This document shows, piece after piece, positions 17,661-27,053 of a stretch of 64,000 bases of DNA (within the stretch, counting starts at the first letter, position 1; each line of letters opens with the position of its first letter). Below the pieces are notes generated by a model. It searched no databases. It was given only the letters and a program-made list of their open reading frames with translations, and was not told the DNA's origin. Source of the stretch: an uncultured Rikenella sp. (GTDB lineage: Bacteria > Bacteroidota > Bacteroidia > Bacteroidales > Rikenellaceae); contig CANQXP010000007.1 of NCBI GenBank assembly GCA_947627885.1, forward strand, positions 1 to 64,000. Reading direction: 5' to 3'. Made by a program: the position numbers and the translations under genes.

Positions 17661-19781
17661 CTACTTTCCTGCCGCCTTGACCATCCCGCGGTGGTCGATG
17701 GCCGACGCGCCGAAGTCGCCGCGAACGGCATATTTCATGGTGTCGGTATTGAAGTCCTCTTCGCTGTTGACCCGCAAGGCTTCGTTCCCCTCCAAGTAGG
17801 CGTAATACAGCGTATCCACCGCGTTCGGGTCGGCCGACAGATACCAGCTCTTCGTGTCGGTCAATCGCGGCTCGACAATGATGTCGAACTCGTTGGCAAA
17901 CACATTGACGTCCGATACTTTGGCCGGAGTCGTCGCCGTTACCAGCTTCTTGGCCGTGGTTTCCAGTTCCGGCGGTACGATCAGATATTTCGGTACCACC
18001 CGGATCATCTTCCCGGCCAGGTCTTTTTGTTTCGACAACAACACTTTTGCCGCGGCCAGGCTATCTTCGCTCAATGTGCTGTCGGTTCCGGTAAGCAAGT
18101 TCCCGTGATCGGCACAGAACATCGCCTTGCCGTCCGACATCTTGGCATTATCGACGATCAGCCCCCATACCATATCGCCTCGCAAAATCCCCCAATCCCG
18201 AACGAAACTCGACGGAATGACATCGAACGCCGAAAGATCGTCGTTGATGAACGCCTGCCGGGTGAACATGATCCCTTCGGCGTAACTTTCCACCCGGATG
18301 GTCGATTTGCTTTCCTTCAGGGTGGTGTACTTGATTTCGCCGCCTTCGGCTACTTTCTTCATCCCGTTTGCCCCGCCGACCATGTACAACCCTTTTTCGC
18401 GGAAATCGGAAACGCTGGTCTGACGGGCGATCTTGTCCCAGTATTCCGGTGCAAACTCGTACGGTTCGCGTAACATTCGATTGATGACCCCTTCAAACAG
18501 CAGCGGGAAATCTCCGGTGCTTTGCGACCGTTTGAAGACTCGATCGGCCACGGCCATTTTGTCCATCCCGCGGGTGTTGATTCCCTGTTCGGCCAGCAGC
18601 TCTTTACCCAGCTCAACGAGCGTCATCCCGCGATATTCACGGGCACCCGCATCGAGGGAGAATTTGGCCGGGTAGATTCGGTGCAACAGGGCGTTCTGCA
18701 CCGCCGCGCGTTTTTTCGTGCCGGCATCCAGTCCGACGCCGGTTCCGTTTATCCCGTTCGATCGGGGATTCCGCTTAGCGAGTTTTTCGATCACTGCCGC
18801 CCTGCACTGGTCGATCGTCTTCTTGCTGTGGAACAGCTCGATGGCATACGAATCCGGCAATCCGGCGGCACGGGTCGCGCGCGTGATGGCCGACATCCGA
18901 CGGCGCGAATCCTTGCGCTGTTCTTCATCGTTCGGATCGTCTTCGTCTCTGTCGTTTTCGTCGTCCTCTTCTTCTTCTCTTTCCTCTTCGTCGTTTTCGA
19001 CCTCCTCGCCTTCGGCACCCGCATCGCGCCCTTCCTCTTCTTCGTTGGCCGGGGCCGGTTGCTCGATGATAGACAAGGTGATTTCGTCCCCAATTTCACC
19101 GTCGGCCAGGGCAACCCCGTCTACGCCGTCCACGGTGATGATGTCGCCCGCTTTGACCGGCTCGTCGGTAACGACATATTGGGTCGTTTGTCCGCGTTTT
19201 TTTGCTCGTTTACTCATAGTGGTTTGTTGTTTGTTGGAAATAATTTCGACCGTATGCGTCCGCTGGGTCCCTCGGATTTCACTGTTGATGTCGGCCTGTA
19301 CCGGGGCAAAGGATAGTTCGGTCGGCATCCAGTCGATCGCCCGGTAGATGGGATTCTTGCCGCCCGGCTGTTCGACGCGCTCGAACTTGAACACGTTGTA
19401 ACCGACCGAAATATCTTTTACGATCCCGTCCGTGATGTCCTGGAACAGTTCGGCCACCTGCGCCCGCTGCGAGAATTTGATACGGGCGCACAATTCCCGC
19501 TTCTCGTTGATCCACACTTTCACCGTTCGACCGAGTTGCGCGAACACAGACCAGGTATTATGACAGTCCATCACCGGCAGCCCACGGTTGGCACGCTCCA
19601 TCCGGATCGCTCCCGCCTCGCAAACCAACACTTCGTCGTAGTCTTCCTCCCACCCGAACCGCGGAACAGGGGTTTCGGTGGCAAATACGACATCAACTTC
19701 CCGCGCTTCCGTATCGAGCGACGCAGGTTGAACGAGTGCCCGGCCATACTGGGTGGATGCTGTTCTTTTTTGTTTAGCCAT
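17661..19781 (-). CDS. Prohead protease / DUF2190-like insert / major capsid fusion protein
   Basis: N-terminal prohead-protease-like region, central DUF2190-like and acidic segment, C-terminal Mu-like major capsid. Confidence 0.85.
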   Translation of the reverse strand: MAKQKRTASTQYGRALVQPASLDTEAREVDVVFATETPVPRFGWEEDYDEVLVCEAGAIRMERANRGLPVMDCHNTWSVFAQLGRTVKVWINEKRELCARIKFSQRAQVAELFQDITDGIVKDISVGYNVFKFERVEQPGGKNPIYRAIDWMPTELSFAPVQADINSEIRGTQRTHTVEIISNKQQTTMSKRAKKRGQTTQYVVTDEPVKAGDIITVDGVDGVALADGEIGDEITLSIIEQPAPANEEEEGRDAGAEGEEVENDEEEREEEEDDENDRDEDDPNDEEQRKDSRRRMSAITRATRAAGLPDSYAIELFHSKKTIDQCRAAVIEKLAKRNPRSNGINGTGVGLDAGTKKRAAVQNALLHRIYPAKFSLDAGAREYRGMTLVELGKELLAEQGINTRGMDKMAVADRVFKRSQSTGDFPLLFEGVINRMLREPYEFAPEYWDKIARQTSVSDFREKGLYMVGGANGMKKVAEGGEIKYTTLKESKSTIRVESYAEGIMFTRQAFINDDLSAFDVIPSSFVRDWGILRGDMVWGLIVDNAKMSDGKAMFCADHGNLLTGTDSTLSEDSLAAAKVLLSKQKDLAGKMIRVVPKYLIVPPELETTAKKLVTATTPAKVSDVNVFANEFDIIVEPRLTDTKSWYLSADPNAVDTLYYAYLEGNEALRVNSEEDFNTDTMKYAVRGDFGASAIDHRGMVKAAGK

Positions 19782-21150
19782 TTTGTGATGGATTATCTAC
19801 AAATACATTCAGACTATCTACGGTAATGCCCATTCCCCGCAGTCGTTGGACATCCTGCTGGTACTCTTTGAAAAACTCGTCCGGTTCGCGCCCCATTTCG
19901 CGGATCACCTCGCTAATCGTGGCCAACCCGGATTTGATCCGTTTGACTTGCGCGTCCGTCTCTTTGGTCGGGTCCAGCTGCTGTACGCGCGGGGCTGTCC
20001 AGTCTGCACGGATCGGCTGCGTAATCTTGCCGGCGATTAGGCCGGCTTTCAGGAACCAGTTCCACACCGGCGCGCACAACTGCGGAACGATCATGTTGTA
20101 TTGCCAGCTGCGAAAATTGGCCGTAACGTCGATTTTGGCCATCCGACCGGATGTAAAATTGACCCGACTGTAGTCCATCGTCAGCATCTCGTACGTGATT
20201 CCATACGCTGCGGCAATTCCCTGCAATATGCGGCTGGAGTAAGGATCGTAATCGCCGACGGCTGGAGGGTTGGCAAATTCGACCTTTTCGACGTCGCTCA
20301 GGTGTTCGATGATCCCCGGCTCCAAAGCCTCGTAAGGCTCGGTGTCCGTATCTTCCGACCCCAGCACGAACGCGGCAAAACAGGCGGCGATCTTCTGCTT
20401 GACCAGCTGGGCGTCTTCGTAATCGCTGAAATCCCCCGTTTTCATGAATGCGGCCACCCCGAACGGAATGCCCCGGCATTGGCCCGGCCTAAGGACTTCA
20501 AAGGCGTGTACCACATCCGACTTGTCTACGTATTGGCTTTCGCACCGAGTCCCGAAAAACACACCGTCGCCTGGGTGGTAATCGTAAATCCAATATCCGA
20601 GCACCTGCCCCTCCTGGTTGTATTGCACGCCCAGGCGCACAATCCCCTGGTCGTTAATACCGTCCCGGGTGTGGTCCAGCTGGTCGCCCTCCAAAATCTG
20701 GAGCTTGATCGGAACGGTGCAATCTTCGTCCGGCATCACCCACTTGCGCACGATCAGCACGTCGCCCCCTTCGGCAATGGTTCGCATGGCCAGTTCCTGC
20801 AACCCGTAGAAATTCATCTTGCCGTACCAGTCGCAAGCCGTGCTTTCCGCCCAGTCGTGCCATATATCCTTGATGTGTCGGATTTGCTCCAGGTCGCCAA
20901 TAGGTGCGGGCTGGATACCTTCGCCGATAGTGTGGCGGGCAATGACTTCGATGGCGCGTTTGGCCCATCCGTTGTTACGCACCAAGTGCCGCGACCGGTC
21001 CCGCAGTGTAACCAAGGCCCCCGAAATCTCGCGATTGGCTCCGGTTGAACCGGCCATCCGGAACGATTTGCTCCGGCGGCTTTTATCGGCGGCCTCATAC
21101 GCTCGTCGCCTGGGCCGACTCCGTTTTATGTCCAACCCAAAGACTTTCAT
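19774..21150 (-). CDS. Phage portal protein (lambda family)
   Basis: RDRSRHLVRNNGWAKRAIEVIARHTIGEGIQP; YDPYSSRILQGIAAAYGITYEMLTMDYSRVNFTSGRM. Confidence 0.95.
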   Translation of the reverse strand: MKVFGLDIKRSRPRRRAYEAADKSRRSKSFRMAGSTGANREISGALVTLRDRSRHLVRNNGWAKRAIEVIARHTIGEGIQPAPIGDLEQIRHIKDIWHDWAESTACDWYGKMNFYGLQELAMRTIAEGGDVLIVRKWVMPDEDCTVPIKLQILEGDQLDHTRDGINDQGIVRLGVQYNQEGQVLGYWIYDYHPGDGVFFGTRCESQYVDKSDVVHAFEVLRPGQCRGIPFGVAAFMKTGDFSDYEDAQLVKQKIAACFAAFVLGSEDTDTEPYEALEPGIIEHLSDVEKVEFANPPAVGDYDPYSSRILQGIAAAYGITYEMLTMDYSRVNFTSGRMAKIDVTANFRSWQYNMIVPQLCAPVWNWFLKAGLIAGKITQPIRADWTAPRVQQLDPTKETDAQVKRIKSGLATISEVIREMGREPDEFFKEYQQDVQRLRGMGITVDSLNVFVDNPSQNG

Positions 21151-21359
21151 TTTTTCGGGAAATAACCGCGATCGACCACCGCAAGCCGTCGGCGGTGGGT
21201 CGTGCGTTCCGGGAACAATTCCGCCTCCATGATCCGCAAGGCTTCCTTCATGTCGGCAATAGAGCGATAGTTAACGGTCTTATCCCCGTATGTAACGGAT
21301 TGGACGCCGCTAACTATGGCCCTTTTGAGTGTTTCGTATTGTTCGACAGTGAATGCCAT
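21147..21359 (-). CDS. Head-tail joining protein, lambda gpW-like
   Basis: 70 aa, YETLKRAIVSGVQSVTYGDKTVNYRSIADMKEALRIME. Confidence 0.82.
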   Translation of the reverse strand: MAFTVEQYETLKRAIVSGVQSVTYGDKTVNYRSIADMKEALRIMEAELFPERTTHRRRLAVVDRGYFPKK

Positions 21360-21484
21360 CAGTGCATGATTTGACGCTAATGTAGAGACCTCGCAAGTAT
21401 CTAACAATCAACTTGCGAAAACGTGGAAAGAACTTTCCAAAAAACAGAAAAATGTGGAAAGATTTATCTATTCCAACCAATAAA

Positions 21485-21510
21485 AGAGCCCCGCTTTTGG
21501 GCGGGGCTCT
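21485..21510 (-). terminator. Rho-independent terminator inside morphogenesis region
   Basis: AGAGCCCCGC-ttttgg-GCGGGGCTCT; T-run on minus strand. Confidence 0.75.
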
Positions 21511-21564
21511 TAAGTCGGAATGAGTATCTGCAATTTCCACCTATCCAGGACCGGTAACAAAAAA

Positions 21565-21596
21565 AGCTCTGCCGGAATGGCAGTTCCGACAGAGCT
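21565..21596 (-). terminator. Rho-independent terminator of HNH-like gene
   Basis: AGCTCTGcCGGAA-tggcag-TTCCGaCAGAGCT; T7 on minus strand. Confidence 0.8.
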
Positions 21597-21616
21597 AACA
21601 TACATACCTCTATGCG

Positions 21617-21934
21617 TTAGAGGTTAGAAGGTACCAAAAGGGTTGCATCGACAGAAAACATACCAAGCTGCTCTTTCTTACTATTGCAGGTTCTGCAAAG
21701 TGGAACGATATACATTTGTTTGTCAGTAGACCCCACTTTCTCTACATGAGCACCGACAAGATCACATTTCTGTGTGTGGTTACCACATGCAGGACAGCAA
21801 TATTCAGCTGGGATTTTTTTGGGGGGGTAGTTTTCCCAGTATTCCAGCCAAGAGGAAAATCCCTGAGGGGATAAATCATTTGTTTTGTCTGCATTTTTTA
21901 CATACGGATCGCCTTTGTAATTTGTTATGAGCAT
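21617..21934 (-). CDS. Small HNH-like zinc-binding protein
   Basis: CCPACGNHTQKCDLVGAHVEKV...YIVPLCRTCNSKK. Confidence 0.6.
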   Translation of the reverse strand: MLITNYKGDPYVKNADKTNDLSPQGFSSWLEYWENYPPKKIPAEYCCPACGNHTQKCDLVGAHVEKVGSTDKQMYIVPLCRTCNSKKEQLGMFSVDATLLVPSNL

Positions 21935-22051
21935 AATTTTGTCTTTTTGTTATAAATTAGCAATTAATTTTTAGCAGTTGTTCCGGAAGCACTGGTGCAG
22001 CCCCCTTTTACAAAATCCGTACCAACCGATTTCATCGGTCATTTTGTCAGG

Positions 22052-23914
22052 TTATCTATCCCAAAAGCTGCTTCGGCGTCGTTTTCGTTCGCCTTTGGGC
22101 TTGGCCGATTTGCTCGGTTCCTGCTTGGTGGCTAATCCGCCCAGGGCGGCCAGCTTTTCTGGCGGTAAGCGATCTAAACCGAGAATCGTTGCCGCGGCAC
22201 GCGCGTATATCCGGCAGTCCAACGGCTCGTTACGCTCGTATTTCTTGACCCATACGGTGTGGCGATAGCCGCGCACGATCTTGACGACTTGTTCTTCGGC
22301 AGTCAGGCCGCGGAAATAGTGTTCATCGTACTCCGGGAAATGGCAATAACCCGGCGGCGGATTCCCGTCGCTATCTTTTTCGAGCCGTAAATCCGAATAC
22401 AATTCGCCTTTGAGGAGCGATACCCCGATGTTCCAGAGCTTCGTTTTTCCGACCCGTTTCCCGGCTTTGGTTACGTCGACGGATTTGGGTGGCATGACCG
22501 CCATCTTCTGCCCGTCCTGTCCCTTGGTCGGAATGACACGCGAACCGGAGAACCGACGGCAAAAAGTATAAACGTGCGTCGTGTTGTATCCGCTATCGAT
22601 GGCCATCAGTTGCAGCGGCAGTTCCGCACCGTCCCGACGCTCCCATCGTTCGCCCACCACTTCGGCCAACTCGTCCCATACTTTTTTACCCGCCGTGTCG
22701 CCATCGATCACGCGGTAGTCGATGGAGTAGGAACGTTTGTCGGCACACCATCCCACGATCTCCAGCTCCAGCCGGTCGCGCTGGACGTCCACCCCGGCCG
22801 TGATGAAACAAACGTCGTCCGGAACGCTGTTCGTCCTGTAGCTTTCCCGACGGTTGTACAGATTCTTGTACGGCGGTGCCTCGCCCCGCTCCGCCCAGGT
22901 TTCGCCCAAGGTCGTATTGACAAACACTTTCAATCGGGATTGATTGTCTTTCGCCTTGACGAAGTCGGCGGCGATTTCGCCCCATGACTGCCACCCGAAC
23001 GGAGAATACAGGGAATTGAGGTGGAACCCGATCGTATCCGGATTGGATTTTTCGGGTTTGCTGGCCACCCACTCGCCGTGCGCGAACATTTCGACCTTGT
23101 GCCGCTCTTCGATCCGCGCGCCGCAATGGACACACTCATAACGGGCCGTTTCCGGACGCCCGTCGTCCCACTTCAACTGCGAGAAAGTCAGCGGCTGCAT
23201 CCCGCCGCAATACGGACACGGGACATGGTAGTAGTTTTGATCCGTTTCCAGGAACTCGCTTTCGATGACAGACAGCCCGCTAATGGTCGGAGTGCTGACG
23301 ATATAGATTTTCTTGTTCGGGAACGTGCGGGTACGGGCGATGGCCAGTTCGATCGGCGACCCTTCGCCATCCAAATCCTGCGGATACGCATCGACTTCGT
23401 CCAGGATCAGGAAACGAATCGGTACGGACCGTAGCCCGGCGGCACTGTTTGCGCCGGCGAACAGCAAAACCCCGCCGTCGAAACTCTTTTGCATGATGGT
23501 GTTGTTGCTGTCCCTACTCTTGTTCACCGCCACGCGGGCTTTGACCTCCGGGCACATTTCGATAAGGGGATCGATACGGCCTTTGGACAATCGTTTGACC
23601 ATCTCTTCCGTGGGTTGGACGAACATAGCCGGGGCCGGCGATATGTGCATGACGTAGCCGATGAAATTTGTCCCGCTTTCGGTGGCCCCGACTTGTGCCC
23701 CCTTCATGAAAACCACTTTCTTGTACGGCTCGTGGACGCTCAGACACTCCATGATGCGCCGTAGGTACGGAGTCCGGTCGGTACGATACCGCCCCGGCTC
23801 TGCCGACGACATGGGGGACAGGTATCGGTACCGGTCGGCCCATTCCGCGACCGAGATGCGCGGAACCGGACGTAGTCCCTGAAAAAATCTGCCTATGCTC
23901 GTGTAGTCGCTCAT
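22052..23914 (-). CDS. Terminase large subunit (lambda gpA/GpA family)
   Basis: VVFMKGAQVGATESGTNFIGYVM; FLILDEVDAYPQDLDGEG; C-terminal nuclease. Confidence 0.96.
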   Translation of the reverse strand: MSDYTSIGRFFQGLRPVPRISVAEWADRYRYLSPMSSAEPGRYRTDRTPYLRRIMECLSVHEPYKKVVFMKGAQVGATESGTNFIGYVMHISPAPAMFVQPTEEMVKRLSKGRIDPLIEMCPEVKARVAVNKSRDSNNTIMQKSFDGGVLLFAGANSAAGLRSVPIRFLILDEVDAYPQDLDGEGSPIELAIARTRTFPNKKIYIVSTPTISGLSVIESEFLETDQNYYHVPCPYCGGMQPLTFSQLKWDDGRPETARYECVHCGARIEERHKVEMFAHGEWVASKPEKSNPDTIGFHLNSLYSPFGWQSWGEIAADFVKAKDNQSRLKVFVNTTLGETWAERGEAPPYKNLYNRRESYRTNSVPDDVCFITAGVDVQRDRLELEIVGWCADKRSYSIDYRVIDGDTAGKKVWDELAEVVGERWERRDGAELPLQLMAIDSGYNTTHVYTFCRRFSGSRVIPTKGQDGQKMAVMPPKSVDVTKAGKRVGKTKLWNIGVSLLKGELYSDLRLEKDSDGNPPPGYCHFPEYDEHYFRGLTAEEQVVKIVRGYRHTVWVKKYERNEPLDCRIYARAAATILGLDRLPPEKLAALGGLATKQEPSKSAKPKGERKRRRSSFWDR

Positions 23915-24513
23915 TTCTCCAGTCGTGCGCCGATGTCGGCCAGCTTCTCCAGCTCGTCTGCAATAGCGTTGTAGATGATGCCATGCGCTTTATTGCGGTT
24001 CGCAGCTTCCGCAATCACTTGGTCGATGATCCGATCCGGGATGACCAGCAGGGCGTTTCGTATCTCTTGGGCCGCAGCGAATAGTTCGGCATCTATGGTT
24101 GCTTTCGCAACAAGCGATCCTTCTTTTTCCGCCAACTCCAGTTCGGCCAAACGCGCCTTGGCGATCTTCTCCTGTAACTGGGCGTCTTCATAGGTCAAGG
24201 TTATCGCAGGATTTTCGACGTGTTTCTGTTCGGGGGTAATAAAAGCACTGTCGAAAGTTTTGATGTACCCCGCCAAAGTGAGGCGGATTTTACGGGATGT
24301 CGGATGCGCGGCATTCATGGAGCAGTACCACGTTTTGGCCGCCTCGTGCGGGTCGAGATAGTACGGGGATGTCGCAGCGGTTCCGACACGGGCGGCAACC
24401 TGTTCCGGGATATGTCCGCGTTTGATGGCCGCAGCGATGGTCTTTGAACTTATGCCGGTCAGCTCCTCGAAATCCGATATTTTAACCCATCCCTTGGGTG
24501 CTCTCTTTTTCAT
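23911..24513 (-). CDS. Terminase small subunit (Nu1-like)
   Basis: HTH N-terminus (VKISDFEELTGISSKTIAAAIKRGHIP); upstream of large subunit. Confidence 0.75.
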   Translation of the reverse strand: MKKRAPKGWVKISDFEELTGISSKTIAAAIKRGHIPEQVAARVGTAATSPYYLDPHEAAKTWYCSMNAAHPTSRKIRLTLAGYIKTFDSAFITPEQKHVENPAITLTYEDAQLQEKIAKARLAELELAEKEGSLVAKATIDAELFAAAQEIRNALLVIPDRIIDQVIAEAANRNKAHGIIYNAIADELEKLADIGARLEK

Positions 24514-24626
24514 CCTCCGAACGCTTTCTGCTTCCTATGATAATTTTTCCCGCTAACTAACCGAAAACCGCGGTGCCGACTACCCCCGATGCGGATCGCC
24601 GGAAAGAACCTACAAAAATTCGCTGC

Positions 24627-25244
24627 TCAACGATTTTGCGCGGCGATTTTAGCGACCCTATCGGTCAATATCCCGTGAACTCGTGCGGTTACTTCGTTCC
24701 CCATAAACTGTTGAACATCCTGTGCGACCTCTTCGTTTACACCCATCGTGAAAGGCGATGCGGTGAATAGCTCCGTTATCCGAACCTTGCCTTTGTCAGT
24801 CTTTTCGCGCCCCGGGACAAAACCGACACGTTTCACGTATCGGCCCCGGCTGAATACCCCCATGTGACCGTTCGACATCGTTGCAATGAAAGCATGTCGA
24901 ATGGCGACGGTTTTACCCTTATGAATGGCGACCGATATAGCGGATCCGGTTTGTTTGGGCTTGAACGCGAATACCGGCAAACGACTTTCGTTGATTTTAA
25001 TACCTCCCCACAATGTATTACTGTTGGCTTTGGGCGATACAACAGCGACACGGGACAGGTATTTCTGTTTTATGTTGTACGCTGCCTTCACTCGCTTATT
25101 TATCCGCGGAATCGATCGAGACAAGGCACTATTGATACCTTGCGCCGTTGCGCGTAATATTTCGTTCGGGGAAAGACTGTTGCGAAATTCCCGCTGGATG
25201 CGTTCGATCTCGCCCCGCTTTTCTTGGGTGAATTCAATCTTCAT
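24627..25244 (-). CDS. Phage minor tail protein Z-like
   Basis: ALSRSIPRINKRVKAAYNIKQKYLSR... gpZ-like. Confidence 0.7.
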   Translation of the reverse strand: MKIEFTQEKRGEIERIQREFRNSLSPNEILRATAQGINSALSRSIPRINKRVKAAYNIKQKYLSRVAVVSPKANSNTLWGGIKINESRLPVFAFKPKQTGSAISVAIHKGKTVAIRHAFIATMSNGHMGVFSRGRYVKRVGFVPGREKTDKGKVRITELFTASPFTMGVNEEVAQDVQQFMGNEVTARVHGILTDRVAKIAAQNR

Positions 25245-25498
25245 CGGTTATCTGCTGTCTTGTTCTGTTCCATGGCCGTCAGTTGTTGTTCGATCTTGAT
25301 GTAGGCTTCGACGGCCTTAGGGGTGCGTTTCTTAAGAAATTCAAACCAGCGGCGCGAAACACCGGCTTTGCGGCATAAGCTGGCAATGGAAATTCCGAGG
25401 GCGTTGGCCCGGCGTGTGATCTGTTGTGCCAATTCGTTCGGGGTGGGTTCTGCCATATTGTACGGGGGATTACTTCGTTCCATAATTGGCCGCCACAT
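25241..25498 (-). CDS. Phage hypothetical protein, HTH-like
   Basis: ARRANALGISIASLCRKAGVSRRWFEFLKKRTP. Confidence 0.55.
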   Translation of the reverse strand: MWRPIMERSNPPYNMAEPTPNELAQQITRRANALGISIASLCRKAGVSRRWFEFLKKRTPKAVEAYIKIEQQLTAMEQNKTADNR

Positions 25499-25997
25499 AA
25501 CGCAGCATAAACCGTTTGACTGTTCGCAACCATTCCCGGCGACTGGAACCCGCGCCGCTCAGATACGAATCTTTTGCATATTTGCCGCCTCGTTCGGCGT
25601 GTGCCCGATATTCCCGAATTTCACCGGTCAGGCACACACGTAACAGATAGCACCAATCCCATTCAAAGCATAGCGACAGTTTGTCGGCATAACAAAGCCG
25701 CGACGGTGCGACGCCGTCTTTGCGGGCATAATACCGGGAATGGTAGCGGGTGAAATCGCCCCATGCCGGCCCGAACAATCGGGCCATGATCCGCGCGCCG
25801 GCCTCAACGTGTGTTTCTCCTTCCGGACCGTCCATATTGGGTTTGCCCCAGTAACCCCAATCGTGGACGATGAAAGCCACCCACAAACGCGGGTCTGTCG
25901 GAAAGCCATAGAGCCGCCACCATGCCGCGGCTACCAACAGGGGGTGTATGAATAGGCAGTGCGCCCCGAACAAGAGGCTTTTGGTACCGATTTTCAT
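25470..25997 (-). CDS. Phage hypothetical protein, HD-like
   Basis: AFIVHDWGYWGKPNMDGPEGETHVEAGARIM. Confidence 0.6.
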   Translation of the reverse strand: MKIGTKSLLFGAHCLFIHPLLVAAAWWRLYGFPTDPRLWVAFIVHDWGYWGKPNMDGPEGETHVEAGARIMARLFGPAWGDFTRYHSRYYARKDGVAPSRLCYADKLSLCFEWDWCYLLRVCLTGEIREYRAHAERGGKYAKDSYLSGAGSSRREWLRTVKRFMLRYVAANYGTK

Positions 25998-26299
25998 TGT
26001 TCGTTCAGCTTTTGGACAAATTGATTCAGGCGGGCGCAACCCTCGCAGTTTGGTCGACATCTGCCGTCCTGGAACGGACACATCCGTTTGAACGCCTCAA
26101 CCGCCTTAGCCTGGCAATCGTTTACGAAGGCAAGATACCGTTTTCGTTCGTTACAAACGTCAGCAAATCGACAGTCGTAATTCCCGCCATACCAGTCCTT
26201 GGAAAGGTATGTATGACATCTTTTGCAATATTCGTGTATGTGTGACTTGGTTCCCACGGTTCGTATTGAATCAATCTTTCTTTTGTTCGAGTTCGGCAA
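25994..26299 (-). CDS. Cys-rich phage hypothetical protein
   Basis: CKRCHTYL...CRFADVC...CPFQDGRCRPNCEGC. Confidence 0.6.
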   Translation of the reverse strand: MPNSNKRKIDSIRTVGTKSHIHEYCKRCHTYLSKDWYGGNYDCRFADVCNERKRYLAFVNDCQAKAVEAFKRMCPFQDGRCRPNCEGCARLNQFVQKLNEQ

Positions 26300-26459
26300 T
26301 CCGTTTTTCTAACTCGGCAATCCGTTTTTTTCGCTTCTCTTCTTCTGCGTTTCTCTCGATACAAGAACGACAACGCCATTGAAGATAAGGGAAACTGTAG
26401 TTTGTCGGTTCTAACTTTGCGCCACAGTGGGGGCATTTTGGTCTTCCGAAAAGTCCCAT
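26271..26459 (-). CDS. Zn-ribbon/coiled-coil small phage protein
   Basis: CPHCG...CRSC followed by KRIAELEKRIAELEQ. Confidence 0.55.
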   Translation of the reverse strand: MGLFGRPKCPHCGAKLEPTNYSFPYLQWRCRSCIERNAEEEKRKKRIAELEKRIAELEQKKD

Positions 26460-26461
26460 AG

Positions 26462-27049
26462 TTATTCGATTTTGATTTGCAGGTTTCTGGCTGTTACATT
26501 GGTTCGAATGATGGTCGCCGCCAGCGGGTTCGTTTCGACCCGAAGACACTCCAACAGAGTCGGTATTCTCCGGAGCTTGTCCGCCGCGTCGAACCGGAAG
26601 CGAGGGCAAAGCCGGTCGTTGTACTCCGCAATTAGTTCGACCAATGCCAGCGCGATGCTCTTGTACTTCGACACCTCCAGCGGCTTCGCCACCCCCTCGA
26701 CCGAATCGTCGATGATTCGGTAGGCCTCCTCGCAGCGATCGACATAGGGCCGCCCGAGATCGGTGCGGAGGGTGAAGACCCGATAGGCGGCCTCGCTGAC
26801 CTCGGCCGCTATGCAGTCCATTCGGTTCATCGCCATTTTGACCCCGTGTCGTAACATCCCCGCATCCCAGAGCGCGCGGGTCAGGTCGCACGTGGCTGTT
26901 AGCAGGCACTGAACGAAGAGCAGCATATCGACCGCGTAGTAGGCCTGCTGCTGTTCGTCGGCCGTGGGCGGTGATGGTTTCTGGTTCTGCTGTTGCTGCC
27001 GTAGCAACTGCAACCGGCCATAGTGTGTGAAGCGGGCGTTGGTTATCAT
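26462..27049 (-). CDS. Phage hypothetical protein
   Basis: 195-aa ORF in early operon. Confidence 0.6.
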   Translation of the reverse strand: MITNARFTHYGRLQLLRQQQQNQKPSPPTADEQQQAYYAVDMLLFVQCLLTATCDLTRALWDAGMLRHGVKMAMNRMDCIAAEVSEAAYRVFTLRTDLGRPYVDRCEEAYRIIDDSVEGVAKPLEVSKYKSIALALVELIAEYNDRLCPRFRFDAADKLRRIPTLLECLRVETNPLAATIIRTNVTARNLQIKIE

Positions 27050-27053
27050 AGTT

